55,000 nt of DNA from Prorocentrum cordatum (lineage: Eukaryota > Sar > Dinophyceae > Prorocentrales > Prorocentraceae): assembly GCA_963575745.1 (NCBI GenBank), contig CAUYUJ010016145.1:1-55000 (forward strand). The letters are read 5' to 3'. Of the stretch, positions 1-10,312 are shown piece by piece. The position numbers and the translations under genes are program-made. Position 1 is the stretch's first letter, and each line of letters begins with the position of its first letter. The notes below the pieces were generated by a model, which did no database searches, was not told where the DNA came from, and worked only from the letters and a program-made list of their open reading frames with translations.

Positions 1-112
1 GGACGAGGAGGACGAGGAGAAGGGAGGAGGAGGAGGAGGAGGAGGAGGAGGAGGAGGAGGAGGAGGAGGAGGAGGAGGAGGAGGAGGAGGAGGGAGGCGG
101 CCTCGGCCGGTC
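1..112. repeat. (GGA)n microsatellite
   Basis: Purine-only GGA/GAG triplets, nearly pure from about 25 to 91. The next 180 bases are GC-rich and hold nothing I recognise. Confidence 0.9.
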
Positions 113-299
113 GGTGCGCACGGGCGGCCCACACCGGGCGTTCGATCGGCAGGGGCGAGGCGCCCCGCACCGGCCTGGCGCCGGGCTGGGGGCGGGGGGC
201 ACCCAGGGCCACGCGCGGCCGCAGACCTGCGGCTCGGGTGCTCCTCACCCCCCCCAGACGTGATCGCGCTGCAGAAGAATCAGGGCGGGGGGGGTCTTT

Positions 300-440
300 G
301 GCCATTGTCGGCCTCGGGGGGCCCTCGCCATGGCCTCGGGACCGTCAAATGCCGACTCAGGGTGAAAAACTGGTCCCAGGGAAAGGGTCGGGACTTCCAG
401 GGACGCCGCCCTGAAAAAATCAGGACGTCGCATGTCTGGG
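300..440 (-). repeat. Dispersed repeat DR1, minus copy
   Basis: On the plus strand it reads as a phrase of about 120 bp that recurs at 24255-24411, 29030-29160 and 46244-46365: a ...GGGCCATCAAA-like start, a middle CCCAGGGAAGGGTCGGGA, then an AATCAG..GTCGCATGTCTGGG-like end. Copies are diverged by roughly a quarter. No coding potential is apparent. Confidence 0.55.
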
Positions 441-1014
441 ACGGGGTCCGCCCCTTTCTTGGCCGCGCCTTCCCCCTTTTCCTTCTCTTCCATGGTGGCA
501 CAATTCGCTTTGACGCTATCCCCCTTGAGCCATCCCATCGCCAGCGCGGACGTTCCCTGCCTGGCCGCCGACGCGAAAAGTGCTTCTCAACGGGGGGTCA
601 ATGGGCGGGGGGTGAGGATTCGTGCGCCTTCTGGGTCCGCGGTGGCAGTCTTGGGGGGCCATTCCGTTGCCGCCCGCCCCGGCGCGGCGGGCCTTGGATC
701 CCCGTCGAGATCGGCAGGCGCCCCGCGCACTTGGGGCGAGGGCGGGCCTGCGCATCCGACGACACAGGACATTGGAACAAGGACCACGCTGTGCTGCGGA
801 AGGGCTGCGGTTTTCGGGAGCCTGTTCGGGTCAGGGCTCGCCATAGCCAGTGCATCCGATCTTTTCAGGGCGCGGCCACAGTGGTCCCCGTGGTTCGCCC
901 CTCCGTTTCTGACGGCCCCGCGGGGGGGCCCAAGAACAAGCCCTAGAGGCCCGAAGTATCGCGAGGGCCCCAGGGCGCGGCCCCAGAGGTCCCCGACCCC
1001 TTCCCCCGGGCCTT
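441..1014. other. GC-rich stretch without a recognisable gene
   Basis: Open frames here overlap on both strands and have no recognisable domain. Fragments near 985-1003 resemble the DR1 repeat. I see no promoter, RNA gene or mobile-element end. Confidence 0.4.
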
Positions 1015-1139
1015 GGCATCGCTCGAACGTGTGCATTTTTCCGTCGGCGAGGGCCATCGAGGAGCATCCTTGATCATTTGGCGAAATAACCACGCACGAA
1101 ACCAAAAAAAACACAGGGAATGGACGTCCGAGCGATGGC
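1015..1139 (+). mobile_element. M2 MITE-like element, copy 1 (125 bp)
   Basis: The left end GGCATCGCTCGAACGT is the inverted complement of the right end ACGTCCGAGCGATGGC with two mismatches. Two further copies (22782-22906, 24897-25021) have exactly the same 125-bp length and very similar interiors. No target-site duplication is obvious. The paired ends would also let a transcript fold into one long stem, so a structured RNA is an alternative. Confidence 0.65.
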
Positions 1140-1289
1140 GAGGGGCCAGTTGTTCTCCCCAGATCCGTTTCTGATGGCCCCCGGGGCCAGGGACACAGGC
1201 CCGCAGAGGCCAAAATGTCGAGGAAGCAAGGCGCCCAGGTGGAACAAGTCATACATTTCGGAGATCTGGGGATTTGGGCTGGGAGAAGG

Positions 1290-1475
1290 AGGAGGCGGAA
1301 GGAGGAAGGAGGAAGGAGGAGGTAGAGGAGGAGAAGGGAGGGAATGGGAAGGAGGAGGAGGAGGAGGAGGAGGAGGAGGAGGAGGAGGAAGGCAAGGTAA
1401 GGCAAGGCAAGGCAAGGCACGGCACGGCACGGCACGGCACGGCAAGGCAAGGCAAGGCAAGGCAAGGCGGATGAG
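1290..1475. repeat. GGA tract followed by GGCAA/GGCAC pentamers
   Basis: A GGA-rich purine tract (about 1290-1390) runs into a pentanucleotide array with a sandwich order: GGCAA-type units, then about five GGCAC units, then GGCAA units again (about 1392-1469). The block order suggests replication slippage of two variants. Confidence 0.85.
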
Positions 1476-1631
1476 GACGAGGAGGAGGAAGGTCAGATGG
1501 GGGGGGATAGGCGAGGTGTCCCGCGGCCCGTGTCTGGAAAAAGCCCAGCTGCTCCATGCCTGGGGCTGATTAGTGCCTCCACCACGCGGGGCGCGGCCCG
1601 CAGACAGGTCTCTCGCCGCGGGCCTGTCTTT

Positions 1632-2035
1632 TGTTCCCAAGCATCCTGTGGTAGTGGGCCCTCGTTTTGAAGAGAGAACGTCTCGCGCTTCCTTCCTTCC
1701 CTCCCGCTGCGCACTCCCTCCGTCCATCCCTGCCTCTGCGCCCTCTGCACCAGTCACATGTCGGCGCACCCCTCACAGGGTTCGTGGCCGTTGGGTCCAC
1801 CGAAGGCCCCACTGGCTGTGTTCGCCCGCCCATTTCGGCACACCCCGCCCACGCTTCGTGGCCCCGTAGGAAGCTCCACCGAAAGCCCCAGCGGCGGTTT
1901 TCGCATGCGTCTCCCTACCCAATTTCGGCATCCCCCCCACACGCTCCGTGACCACACAGGGAGCTCAACCGAACACGATGCTCACAATTGCGTTATTCAC
2001 AACTACATATGGTTGGGTCATTGGCCAGGCTAATT
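1632..2035 (-). repeat. LAT composite element, short copy A
   Basis: Read on the minus strand it has the leader (2035 to 2005: CCTGGC, then ACCCAACCATATG), about two to three diverged units of the 77-89-bp repeat with the GGGAGCTcnACCGAA phrase (about 1960-1755), a purine-rich tract (about 1740-1690) and the tail (about 1690-1632: TCTTCAAAACGAGGGCCCA, then CCACAGGATGCTTGGGAA). The same order of parts occurs at 10738-11928 and 13908-15642. Confidence 0.6.
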
Positions 2036-2036
2036 C

Positions 2037-2425
2037 CGGCTGCGCATGAGAGTGACCCCTCGCCGAAGTAATTGTTGGTGCGGCCCACTGGAGCCACCTG
2101 ATCGCTGAACGTGATGCGACAGCAGCGGCTTGCGTGCTTGGGTTGCCCCCCACACGCTCTAGGCTTCCCAAATGGGGCCCGAGGAGATGGGGTCGAAGGA
2201 TCGCCCCGCACCGCCGATGCATCGGCGATGCGGCCCGATGCGGATCCCGCTTTTCTTCACGCCGAGGTCAACGATGCAGCGCCGACGTCGACAGTGCATC
2301 GCCAATGTATCGTCGATGCGGCGCGATCATCCGACCCAACCTGCTCGTCCCCAATCGGGAGGCCCCATACACGCCCCCCCCCCGAGAGCAGCAGTCACTC
2401 TCACCGGTCACTCCTGCGTGCAGCC
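2037..2425. mobile_element. Inverted-terminal-repeat element TA, with internal foldback
   Basis: The left end GGCTGCGCATGAGAGTGACC pairs with the right end GGTCACTCCTGCGTGCAGCC. Inside it, 2161-2365 forms a second, larger inverted repeat with arms of about 60 bp and a palindromic GCCGATGCATCGGC. It abuts the LAT leader on its left. Positions 2100-2150 hold the empty-site counterpart of the M1 insertion found in the sister element at 2609-2965. Confidence 0.5.
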
Positions 2426-2608
2426 GATGCTCGTCTGCGGGCTCAGGGGGTCGGGCACGACCCCCGGGGGGCCGAGGCCCAGAAAAAATGCACGCGGGCG
2501 ATGGCGCTAAAGTCTCGGCCGAGCTCCCTCGTCTTCGGGACGCCAGGAAGCCAACGTCTTCGACGGGGGGGCGGCGCGCCGGCTTCAGCCAGGCTCGGGT
2601 TCCGGGAT

Positions 2609-2965
2609 CGACTACACGTAAGAGTGACCCCTCACCGGAATGACCTCTGGTGCGGGCTCATCGGGGCCCCCGCGATTGCTGAGCGCGATGCGATAGTATT
2701 AGGTCGGGCCTGTCCCCCTACAGGGGAAGATTCAAAAATAGTCAAAAAATAGTCAGAGAACGATTGTTTGAGCATTTGTGTTGCCAGTTGGGGGCATTTT
2801 TTGATTATTTCGTTTCGTCCAAAATCCCCCTGTAGGAGGACAGGCCCGACCTAACGATAGTAGCGGCCTGCGCGCTTGGGGTTGGCCCCCTCGCGACCCT
2901 CAAGAGCCGCGCACATCCGCCCACCAAAGGTCACTCTTACCCAGTGTCACTCTTGCGTCTAGCCG
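2609..2965. mobile_element. Inverted-terminal-repeat element TB carrying a nested MITE
   Basis: The left end CGACTACACGTAAGAGTGAC pairs imperfectly with the right end GTCACTCTTGCGTCTAGCCG. It aligns with the left part of element TA (2037-2150) but lacks the internal foldback. Between 2698 and 2855 it is interrupted by the M1 MITE. Confidence 0.5.
2699..2854. mobile_element. M1 MITE, copy 1, with 8-bp target-site duplication
   Basis: A 156-bp AT-richer element with inverted ends of about 28 bp starting TTAGGTCGGGCCTGTCC and one mismatch between arms. It is flanked by perfect CGATAGTA repeats at 2691-2698 and 2855-2862. The paralogous sequence at 2117-2124 (CGACAGCA) is the uninterrupted site with one copy of the target. 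An 8-bp duplication is typical of hAT-like and P-like transposons. It has no coding capacity and so is non-autonomous. Confidence 0.85.
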
Positions 2966-3460
2966 ACGGGAGGGGCCGACAACCCTCGTGTTTTCCCCGA
3001 TCTCCCCTGAGATCATGGCGTCTCGATGTTTTCGAGCCACGCGTTTTCGCCCAGTTTCGGGCCCCAGGGCCCTCACACATCAATACGGTTCGAACGATAA
3101 CGCATCAGAAAGATAGGATCAGGGGCGCTGGTCGTGATTTCTCACGGTGCTGCACTTTTTCGCAGCGTCGGATCTCAGGGACCCTCGTAATTTCTCCGAT
3201 CTGGCCACGTCCCAGCGCCCCCGGTGACGAAGAGATCGCGATCCTGGAAGTCTGGGGCCTCCGCCGAGATCCGGCGTCGTGAAAAGTCATCATTCACGTC
3301 GTCAACCAAACATCGGCCAGAGCTCTCGAGCCTCTCTTTCTGCCTCGGCTCTGTCGCCGGACCGATCCGTGAGGGCCTCTGGGCTCGAACCCAGGCAGAA
3401 CGGCAGAAGCGACTCTTTCACGACGCCCCGAGCCGAAAGCCTCTGCCGTCCCCATCCGCC
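2966..3460. other. Repeat-derived sequence without a recognisable gene
   Basis: Around 3058-3190 there is a phrase also seen near 19735-19850 and 28370-28480 (a CCAGGGCCCTCACA-type block followed by GGATCTCAGGG). A T-arm-like CTGGGTTCGAGCCCAG lies on the minus strand near 3378-3395 but has no matching tRNA body. Nothing else is recognised. Confidence 0.35.
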
Positions 3461-3760
3461 GATCTGATGTTTTCAATCCGCGGCCACAGAGCTCCCGATC
3501 CCTTGTCTTAAGTCGGGCCTGTCCCCCTTCAGGGGGGATACTCAAAAATAATCAAAAACAGTCTGGGGACTATTTTCTTCGTATTGTTTGCCCATTTGGG
3601 AGCATTTTTTCGGTATTGTTTTGTTTTTCGTCCAAAAGCCCCCTGTAGGGGGACAGGCCCGACCCAACCCTGTGTCCCTGGTCTGGGATCCACCCTCGAT
3701 GGCCCCCCGGGCCCGAGAGCGGGCTCTCCCGAGGCCGACGCCGAGGAAAAAGAAAAAAAA
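3461..3760 (+). repeat. Dispersed repeat DR1, interrupted by M1 copy 2
   Basis: The left part (CGCCGATCTGATGTTTTCAA, then GAGCTCCCGATCCC) and the right part (CCCTCGATGGCCCC, then CCGAGGCCGACGCCGAGG) read continuously in other DR1 copies such as 51826-51990 and 26330-26450. The M1 insertion at 3508-3667 splits them. Confidence 0.55.
3508..3667. mobile_element. M1 MITE, copy 2
   Basis: A 160-bp relative of 2699-2854, with ends TTAAGTCGGGCCTGTCC and the complement of GGACAGGCCCGACCCAA. The interior shares TCAAAAATA and a long GCATTTTTT stretch. The flanks CCCTTGTC and CCCTGTGTC are probably a decayed target duplication. It sits inside a DR1 repeat. Confidence 0.75.
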
Positions 3761-4426
3761 CACGCCAGGATTGAGACAAGGCATTGTCCTCGGAGGTCTG
3801 GGGCCTTTTGTCGGCCGGGACCGGGAGGCGCTGCTGCCATATGGGCACCTTCCCCTCCTCTGCCTTTCGCTCCCTACTCGGCGTTCCCTCTGGCAGAGCC
3901 TCGAACGCATTGCTCGTCGTCCTTCGCTGCGCCTCTCGCGGCGGGGGCCGGCGCGACCGCGTGCGTTGACTCCGCCCGTCTGGGACGCGCTTCGCCCCCG
4001 GGCCGAGCTGAGCGGACTCGCTGGCGCAGATCCGTCTGCCGCGTCGCGCTGCTGCCAAGGCGAGGCCCCGCCCCGCAGCAGCTGGGGCACCCCTACCGAG
4101 GGGCGTGGAGCCCCCTGGCGGCGCGGCGACCCGGAGCTCCTCAGCGGCGCGCGGGCGCGGTGGCCTTTGGGGGGCCCTCTGGCGGCAGCGCGCCCGAGCA
4201 GGAGCGCGCGGGCGGGTCTCTACACATCTGCGCAGGTGTGCACTGTGCGCTGGCCGAAATGTCGGCCGATCGGAATCAACTTGGAGATGCCGCGGTCGGC
4301 GTGCGGGGGAAGGCTCCGATTTCGGCCAGATTCGGCGGCCCGCAGGGGCCCGAAACCCTTGTTCCTCGTTCTCGCCCCTGCCAACAGCGCCGACGTCGAG
4401 ACTTGTAACCCGCGCGCACAGTTTTT
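3761..4426. other. GC-rich stretch without a recognisable gene
   Basis: Long overlapping open frames occur on both strands because of high GC, and none has a recognisable domain. A weak DR1-like phrase (CCTCGGAGGTCTGGGGCC) lies near 3786-3805. Confidence 0.35.
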
Positions 4427-4570
4427 CGGTCAGGAGCGTGTGCGTCTCGTGTCTCGCAGCCAGTTCTCGCCCACCACGCCTCGGCACTACACGCTGACCA
4501 CGTCCCAGCCCCCAGGCGTCAGCGCCCCGAGCTGTTATCAGCCTCCCGCCGCGCGGAGCGGAGAGAAAAT
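4427..4570 (+). mobile_element. M3 MITE-like element, degenerate copy
   Basis: It contains the recognisable CAGTTCTCGCCCACCACGCC and GCTGACCACG phrases of the M3 family (18885-19092, 19474-19690, 23478-23716), after a decayed CGGTCAGGAGCG start. The terminal inverted repeat is poorly preserved. Confidence 0.45.
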
Positions 4571-4665
4571 GCCAAGCGAAGCTTCCGATAGAATGCATGC
4601 CAGCGTAGGCCCCAAACGTCGGGTTGATGCACGATCGGTGTGCATCATTTGTGGTGCAGTCTGTG

Positions 4666-4849
4666 TACTCCAGATTTTGTAATAAAAGGGAGGGGGTCCA
4701 AACCCTCCAAGACAAGCCATTTCAGACCCCCCCCGTGGGAGAACCCTCCAAAACATCGTCCCCAGACCCCCCCAGGCCCTTCAAGATAGCCTGGAAGAGA
4801 CCCCCCCCCGAAATGAGACCCCCCTCCCTTTATTACGAAATCTGGAGTA
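4666..4849. mobile_element. M6 inverted-repeat element (184 bp)
   Basis: The arms are about 30 bp: the left arm begins TACTCCAGATTTTGTAATAA and the right arm ends TTATTACGAAATCTGGAGTA. The interior is a C-rich, diverged inverted sequence. TGGTGCA occurs just outside both ends (4652-4658 and 4850-4856), but the left copy is separated by seven bases, so the duplication is only suggestive. It is a single copy in this window. Confidence 0.55.
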
Positions 4850-4889
4850 TGGTGCAATGAGGCCTGGGGGCCCGGAGCCCAGGCCGCGA

Positions 4890-5125
4890 CAGCGCATGGG
4901 ATGATCCGGCGGCCCCAGAGGTGCCCCAGAGGCGACTCGGGGCTCTCGGGGCACTTCTGGGGCGCCAGAAGATCACTCCCAGACACCCACGGTTGTCCCC
5001 AGATGACCCACCACGCTCCCAAGGCGCTCCACGAAGGCTTCCAAACGGCTCAAAAAGTTCCCAGATGCTCCAAGAGGGCTCCCAGACGGCCTCCAAGAGG
5101 GCTCCAAGAGGCAAAAAGTAATGGT
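4890..5125 (+). repeat. Degenerate 11-bp minisatellite (CCAAGAGGCTC type)
   Basis: Loose repetition of CCAAGAGGCTCC/CCAGAGG-like words. The same family, on either strand, occurs at 29165-29225, 33130-33250, 34880-34935, 37365-37800 and 39535-39735. Confidence 0.6.
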
Positions 5126-5269
5126 CTTCCATCGTGTTGGGCTAATTTTCAGGATTTCCGCCTTTTCCGCTTGCCGATGCTACAAACTGGCCCCTCGAAG
5201 TATCACCACCCGCTTCAAGACGGATTTAGGGGCTTCCCCCAGGGACACCCACACCGCCTAAGAGGTCCC

Positions 5270-5796
5270 GAAGCCAATCACCCCTCGTGCAAACATTGTT
5301 TGGGGATGTCATAAATACATGCACGTATGTATGTGCACTCTTACATGTGTATATATGTATGGACGGTATGTATGTATGTACGTATGTATGTATGTGTATA
5401 TATATACATATATGCACACATGCATACACAATACTGGACGTTGTCTGGCTCTTCGAGGAAAAGAGAAGTCAATCTCTCTCGCCATCGGCGGACTGGCGAA
5501 GGCTGGCTGAATCCCCATGCCAGCAGAAGCGGAAAGAGAGCGGCTTCGTCGCCGGGAGATGTCAAGAGGCCCGCCGAAACCAGCGGAAGCAAAATATGTT
5601 CCCCAAGAGAAGTCAGCCGTGGCGTGCCCAGAGTTCCCAGAGCCAACCACATGGTCAGAAAAAGGGGGTTCTTGGAGATTCTAGAGCACTTTCAGCGGAT
5701 CTTCAGTAGTTGTCATTTTTTGTTTTGGGGCCCGGGGGATCCAAGCCGCGACCGATCAACAGGTCGTCCCAGCAAAGCCAGGGGCACCCTTATTTT

Positions 5797-5828
<32 letters not shown>

Positions 5829-5935
5829 TATGTATATGTATAGGTATAGGGATAGGTATAGGCATATGTGTCTGTCTGTATGTATGTATGTATGTATGTA
5901 TGTATGTATGTATGTATTCCAACAGTGGTTGATTG
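5270..5935. repeat. GTAT and AT microsatellites around a non-coding stretch
   Basis: GTAT/CATA tetranucleotides lie at about 5315-5430, and AT, GGTATA and GTAT blocks at about 5795-5918. Sequence 5440-5790 between them has no recognisable gene. Confidence 0.8.
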
Positions 5936-6544
5936 CATCACAGGTCTAACTCTTCATCTCGTGCTCCTGATCATGTTATCCTGTTCCGTCCTCATCCTCA
6001 CCCCACTCCTCGTCACAATCCCCCATCATTCAGGATTCTGGCATGAGTGGCGCGCAACCACTCGCCATCATGGTCTACCTTCCTTCTTGACTTGGTCTTG
6101 CTCAACAGAATCACACCAACAAGTGTCAAGTTTGCTTCAGCGCCGCGCGCATGATTAGTCCTCAGAGTTTCCAACAGTTGCAATTACGTGTGGTGATTCT
6201 TTTTCAAAATGGGAATCTCGCTTCGGACGTCTCCTAACCAATGATCAGGCATATAAGATTGCGCAGCAGCTACACAGATGGTAATGGGTTCCTTTTCAAT
6301 ATGCGGCTCCAACTGGACACGGCTTGGACATTAGATCGCCAAGTGTACAAAATGCGCACGAGCTTCACGGCTCAATGGCGCCCGCTTGCTGTATATATAT
6401 ATATACAGGCATACAGATTCCCCAAACGTATTTGCATTTCGGAGTTCTGACCTGTGCTATAAGGAGCAGGGCCGTGTGGGCGGTCTGGCGGTTCCGTGCC
6501 GGCCGTCGCCGCACCGTCACCGCCTCGCCGCCGCCCGTCGCCAC
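5936..6544. other. Lower-GC stretch without a recognisable gene
   Basis: Unique-looking sequence. 6470-6540 has a GGTCTGGCGGTT..GCCGTCGCC phrase resembling the dimer at 17140-17275. A short AT run lies at 6391-6404. No coding domain is seen. Confidence 0.35.
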
Positions 6545-7045
6545 CGTTGGATTGCACCACATACAACACGAAAAAATCGCGCGTGCGGCGCACCTTTTGA
6601 TCGCTTACAACAGACTAGAATACTGGTGTATACATACATATTCATATACACGGAAAGGAGCATGCATGCACATACCTATATCTATATATATAGCATAACA
6701 GACATTGCACCACATAATTTTTACAACCTAGATTGGAAATATCCAGATATTGCACCATGTAGGTTGTACAACATAGAATGCGCCACATAGGTTGCACAAC
6801 CTATATTGCACAACCACAGAAATTGCAAAACATAATTCGCACAGCGAAGACTGCACCACATTGATTATCCTTTCTGTTCTCCATTCTAAGAGAGTAATAG
6901 AGTCTACCCCCGCCCCCCACCAACCCCCACACGGAATTAACGAGCCCCTTTTTTTCCTCCATTGCAAATTACATAGGATGTTGCCCCATCGTCTATCATG
7001 GATATGGATTCGTACCATCCCAGCCAGGCCGGTATTGACATCCCC
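6545..7045 (+). repeat. X unit, end portion only (X0)
   Basis: Consists of the degenerate TTGCACCACATAG-type array (about 6545-6870) and the X tail (about 6880-7045), with GAGTCTACCCCCGCC, then AAATTACATAGGATGTTGCC, then CAGGCCGGTATTGAC. The same order closes units X1 and X2. It contains microsatellite interruptions at about 6628-6695. Confidence 0.6.
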
Positions 7046-8490
7046 CGCCATCTTCTGCAGCAGATACTATGCGCGCATTCTCGCTCATCAGAAATCATCA
7101 GTTGTCAAGAATCCCTAGTAACAGATGGGACGAAGTGCACACGCGCGCGTCGTAGCGCGCACATGCCGAAATCCTTGAAAAATATGTTCGGTGTCGTAGG
7201 AATGTCAAAATCGAGCGTCAAGAAAACAAGTTTGAAAACACATGGTTGTTGCAAAAAAAATCAAACAAGAAAAAGGTGTGCACCCGCGCTCTTGCGAATC
7301 CTTAAGAAAACCATCGGTTTTCCGACATGTGTACAACGTGTTTCCAAATTGGCCTCTCGCGCGCGCGTGTTGCATTCGTTCGAACGCCCCTGCCCGCGTG
7401 CTGTCGCAAGAATCCTTTGCCAAAAACTTGTACCCAGTGCACATGCGCGCGTCGTCGCACGCGCATGCCGGAATCCATGAAAAAACCTTCGGCTCCGTCA
7501 GGATTTCAAAATCGAGCGCCCCGAAAACATATGAGAACACACGGTTGTGCAACATCAGTCTTCAAAAATATTGCGCTCGCGCTCATGCGGATTCTTAAGA
7601 ACTCCATCGGTTTTCTGACATGCGCATCATTTTCTGCCAAACGGGCCTCTCGCGCCGCCGAACGCCCTTGCGCGCGTGCTGCGGGGGGTGCACGATCCAT
7701 GTCAAATAATACCGCGCGGGCCAGTCGCGCGCGTCGGCCGCGCGCGCATGTCGAACTCCTTCAAAAAAACCTTCATCGGCGACGCGAGGACATCGTCATT
7801 GTTATCGGCGGGCGTGATCAACATCGGTGCCGTCGTTGGCCTGGCCGTCGTCATCGCCACCTTCGTCACCATCACTACTCTCATAATCGTGTATACCCTG
7901 GTCGGCGTCGCCATGAGACTGCGCCCGCCCACTTCACCGATTCGCACTGAAGTGCCCGCTGAGGAGCGTCCAGCAGTCAGCGCCACCGCGGCCGCGTCGG
8001 TCGCGCCAAACCAGCTGGCCGCTGCGCCCGCGAGCACGCGCGGGCTAGCACGGCCGCAGAAACGCACCAGCCAACCCCAAGCACTCACCGCAATCGCCGC
8101 CGCATGGACTTCGCAAACCAGAGTGATGGTGGGCCAATGGGACGTTTGCAAGAGCATGGAATTCGTCAATTGGTTTGTAAAAAACAAATTGCACCGCATA
8201 CATTGCGCCACGTAGATTGCAGCACATAAAAATGCCACACACTGATTGCAGCACATAGGTTACACGATTTGTCAGTCGCGCCTGCGGCGCGCATGTGATC
8301 GCTCAAAACACAGATTTCATGCATAGATTCGCCCACATAGATTGCACAACTTAGATCGCGCAATATAGTTTCTCCTTTCCTAAAAAGAGAATAGACTCTA
8401 CCCCCCCCCGGCGTTATCGGTCCCCCTCTCGGGTATGTAAATTACATGTCCATCCTAAACATGAAATCGCAATGTCCCCGGCCAACCGGG
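7046..8490 (+). repeat. X composite unit 1
   Basis: Order of parts: a block repeated twice at a spacing of 302 bp (GTGCAC at 7135 and 7437, with CGCGCGTCGT, GCCGAAATCC and TTTCAAAATCGAGCG phrases); a GC-rich block with GGCGTGATCAACATCGG (about 7560-8110); a G-rich boundary (about 8125-8155); a TTGCACCACATAG array (about 8190-8365); and the X tail (8368-8490). All three frames on both strands are decorated with short open frames, but no protein family is recognisable. Confidence 0.65.
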
Positions 8491-8631
8491 TTCCCCCCTG
8501 AGGGTCCCTTGAAAAAATGCGGTGACATTTTTTGTTCTAGCATAACACGTGTTCACGAACCCCTTGCAAAAAATGGGACGAAGTACACACGCGCGCGACG
8601 TCGCGCGCGCATGCCGATTTGTTTTAAACAT

Positions 8632-8734
8632 TTTTATATATATATATATATTATATATATATATATAATATTGAAATTTTTAATATAAAATTGTTTACTA
8701 TATTATATATATATATACAAAAAATATATATATA

Positions 8735-8737
<3 letters not shown>
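8632..8737. repeat. AT-rich dinucleotide tract inside X2
   Basis: TA repeats broken by a short ATTGAAATTTTTAATAT stretch. It is located where X1 has a run of A residues after CGAAATCC. Confidence 0.9.

Positions 8738-8814
<77 letters not shown>
8738..8814. repeat. 77-nt uninterrupted poly-A tract
   Basis: 77 consecutive A residues on the plus strand. X-unit sequence resumes immediately after it (CGTCGGTGCCCGAAGG..), so it is internal to the repeat rather than the end of an insertion. Confidence 0.95.
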
Positions 8815-8815
<1 letters not shown>

Positions 8816-9182
8816 GTCGGTGCCCGAAGGAGTTCGCAATCGACGTCCCAAAACATATACAAACAAGCACATGGTTTTGCAACACGGATTTGCTAAAAAA
8901 GCTTACGCGCGAGCTTTTGCGAAATCGTATATGTATATATATATATAGATAGATAGATACTCGCGCGCGCATGTCGAAATCTGACGAACGCCCTTGCGCG
9001 AGTGCCGTCGCGAGAATCCTTTGCAAAAAATGCAACGAAGTGCAGACGCGCGCGCCGTCGCGCGCGTATGCCGAAATCCTTCAAAACCCATCGGTTTCGG
9101 AAGGATGTCAAAATCGTGTGTCCAAAAAACCTACAAAAACACAAGGTCTTGCAACACGGATGTTCAACAAAAGCGTGCGCGC

Positions 9183-9805
9183 GCGCTCTTGCGTCGTCGT
9201 CGTCGTTGTCGTCGTCGTCGTCGCCGTCCTCCCTCCTCCCGCGTCGTCGTCGTCGTCGCCTACGTCGTCCTGTGTTTTTCCTCGTGTTCGTCGTCGTCGT
9301 CCTCTTTGGCGTCGTGGTCGTTTCCGTCGTCGTTGTCGCCGTGGTCGTCCTTCCTTCTCCCTCGTCGTCGGCGTCCGTCGTCGGCGTCTCGTCGTCGTCC
9401 CTCCTATTTCGTCGCCGTCGTCGTCGACGTTGTCGTCGTTGTCGTCGTCGTCGTCTTCCCTCCTCCCTCGTCGTTGTCATCGTCGGCGTCGCCGTCCTTC
9501 CTCCTTCTTCGTCGTCCGCGTCGTCGCCGTCCTCCCTCCTCCCTCGTCGTTGTCGTCGTTGTCGTCGCTGTCGCCGTCGTCGTCCTCCCTCCTCCCTCGT
9601 CGTCGTCTTCGTTGGCGACGTCGTCGTCGTCTTCGTCGTCTTCGTCGGCATCGGCGTCGTCGGCGTCTTCGTCGTCGTCGACTTCGGCGTCGTCGTCGTC
9701 GCCGCCGTTGTCGTCGTCGTCGTCGTCGGCGTCGTTGACGTCGTCGTCGTCGTCTTCGGTGTCGTCGCTGTCGTCATCGTCGGCGTCGTCATCGTCGTCG
9801 TCGTT

Positions 9806-9843
<38 letters not shown>

Positions 9844-9965
9844 GGTGTCGTCGTCGTCGTTGTCGGCGTCGTCGAAGTCGTCGTTGGAGACGTCGTCGGT
9901 GTCGTCGTAGTCGTTGTCGGCGGCGTCGTCGTCGTTGTCGCTGTCGTCGTCGGCGTCGCTGTCGT
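9183..9965. repeat. (GTC)n trinucleotide array, about 780 bp
   Basis: CGT/GTC triplets interspersed with CCTCCCTCC islands. It occupies the position of the GC-rich GGCGTGATCAGCATCGGCG block in X1, X3 and X4, then joins directly to the X boundary motif. Confidence 0.9.
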
Positions 9966-10151
9966 TGCCAAGTGCCATTTGGTACCCACCGTCACGGTCT
10001 TAAGAGATTTTGCAAACCAAGTTGTTGGTGGGTGGGTGGGATGTTTGCGCGAGCAGTGGAGTGGTCAACTCACTGCGAACAGAAATTAATCGCAAAACAT
10101 AGATTGCACCGCATAGGTTGCACGTCATATATTGCACCGCGTAGATATATT

Positions 10152-10168
10152 GATAGAGAGAGAGAGAG

Positions 10169-10200
<32 letters not shown>

Positions 10201-10312
10201 TATATTTGTGTGTATTATATATACACACATGTACATATATATATATATACATATTCATACATACATACATACATACATACATACATACATACATACATAC
10301 ATACACACACAC
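10152..10312. repeat. GA, poly-A, AT and CATA simple repeats
   Basis: Consecutive runs: GA (10154-10169), A about 30 nt (10169-10198), a TA-rich section, and CATA (10256-10303). Confidence 0.95.

Noticed and set aside
3375-3400. tRNA T-arm-like CTGGGTTCGAGCCCAG on the minus strand
   Set aside because: No matching acceptor stem, D-arm or anticodon arm could be placed at the proper distance.
8738-8814. 77-nt poly-A as the tail of a retroposed element
   Set aside because: X-unit sequence continues directly on both sides, and no element end or target duplication is seen.
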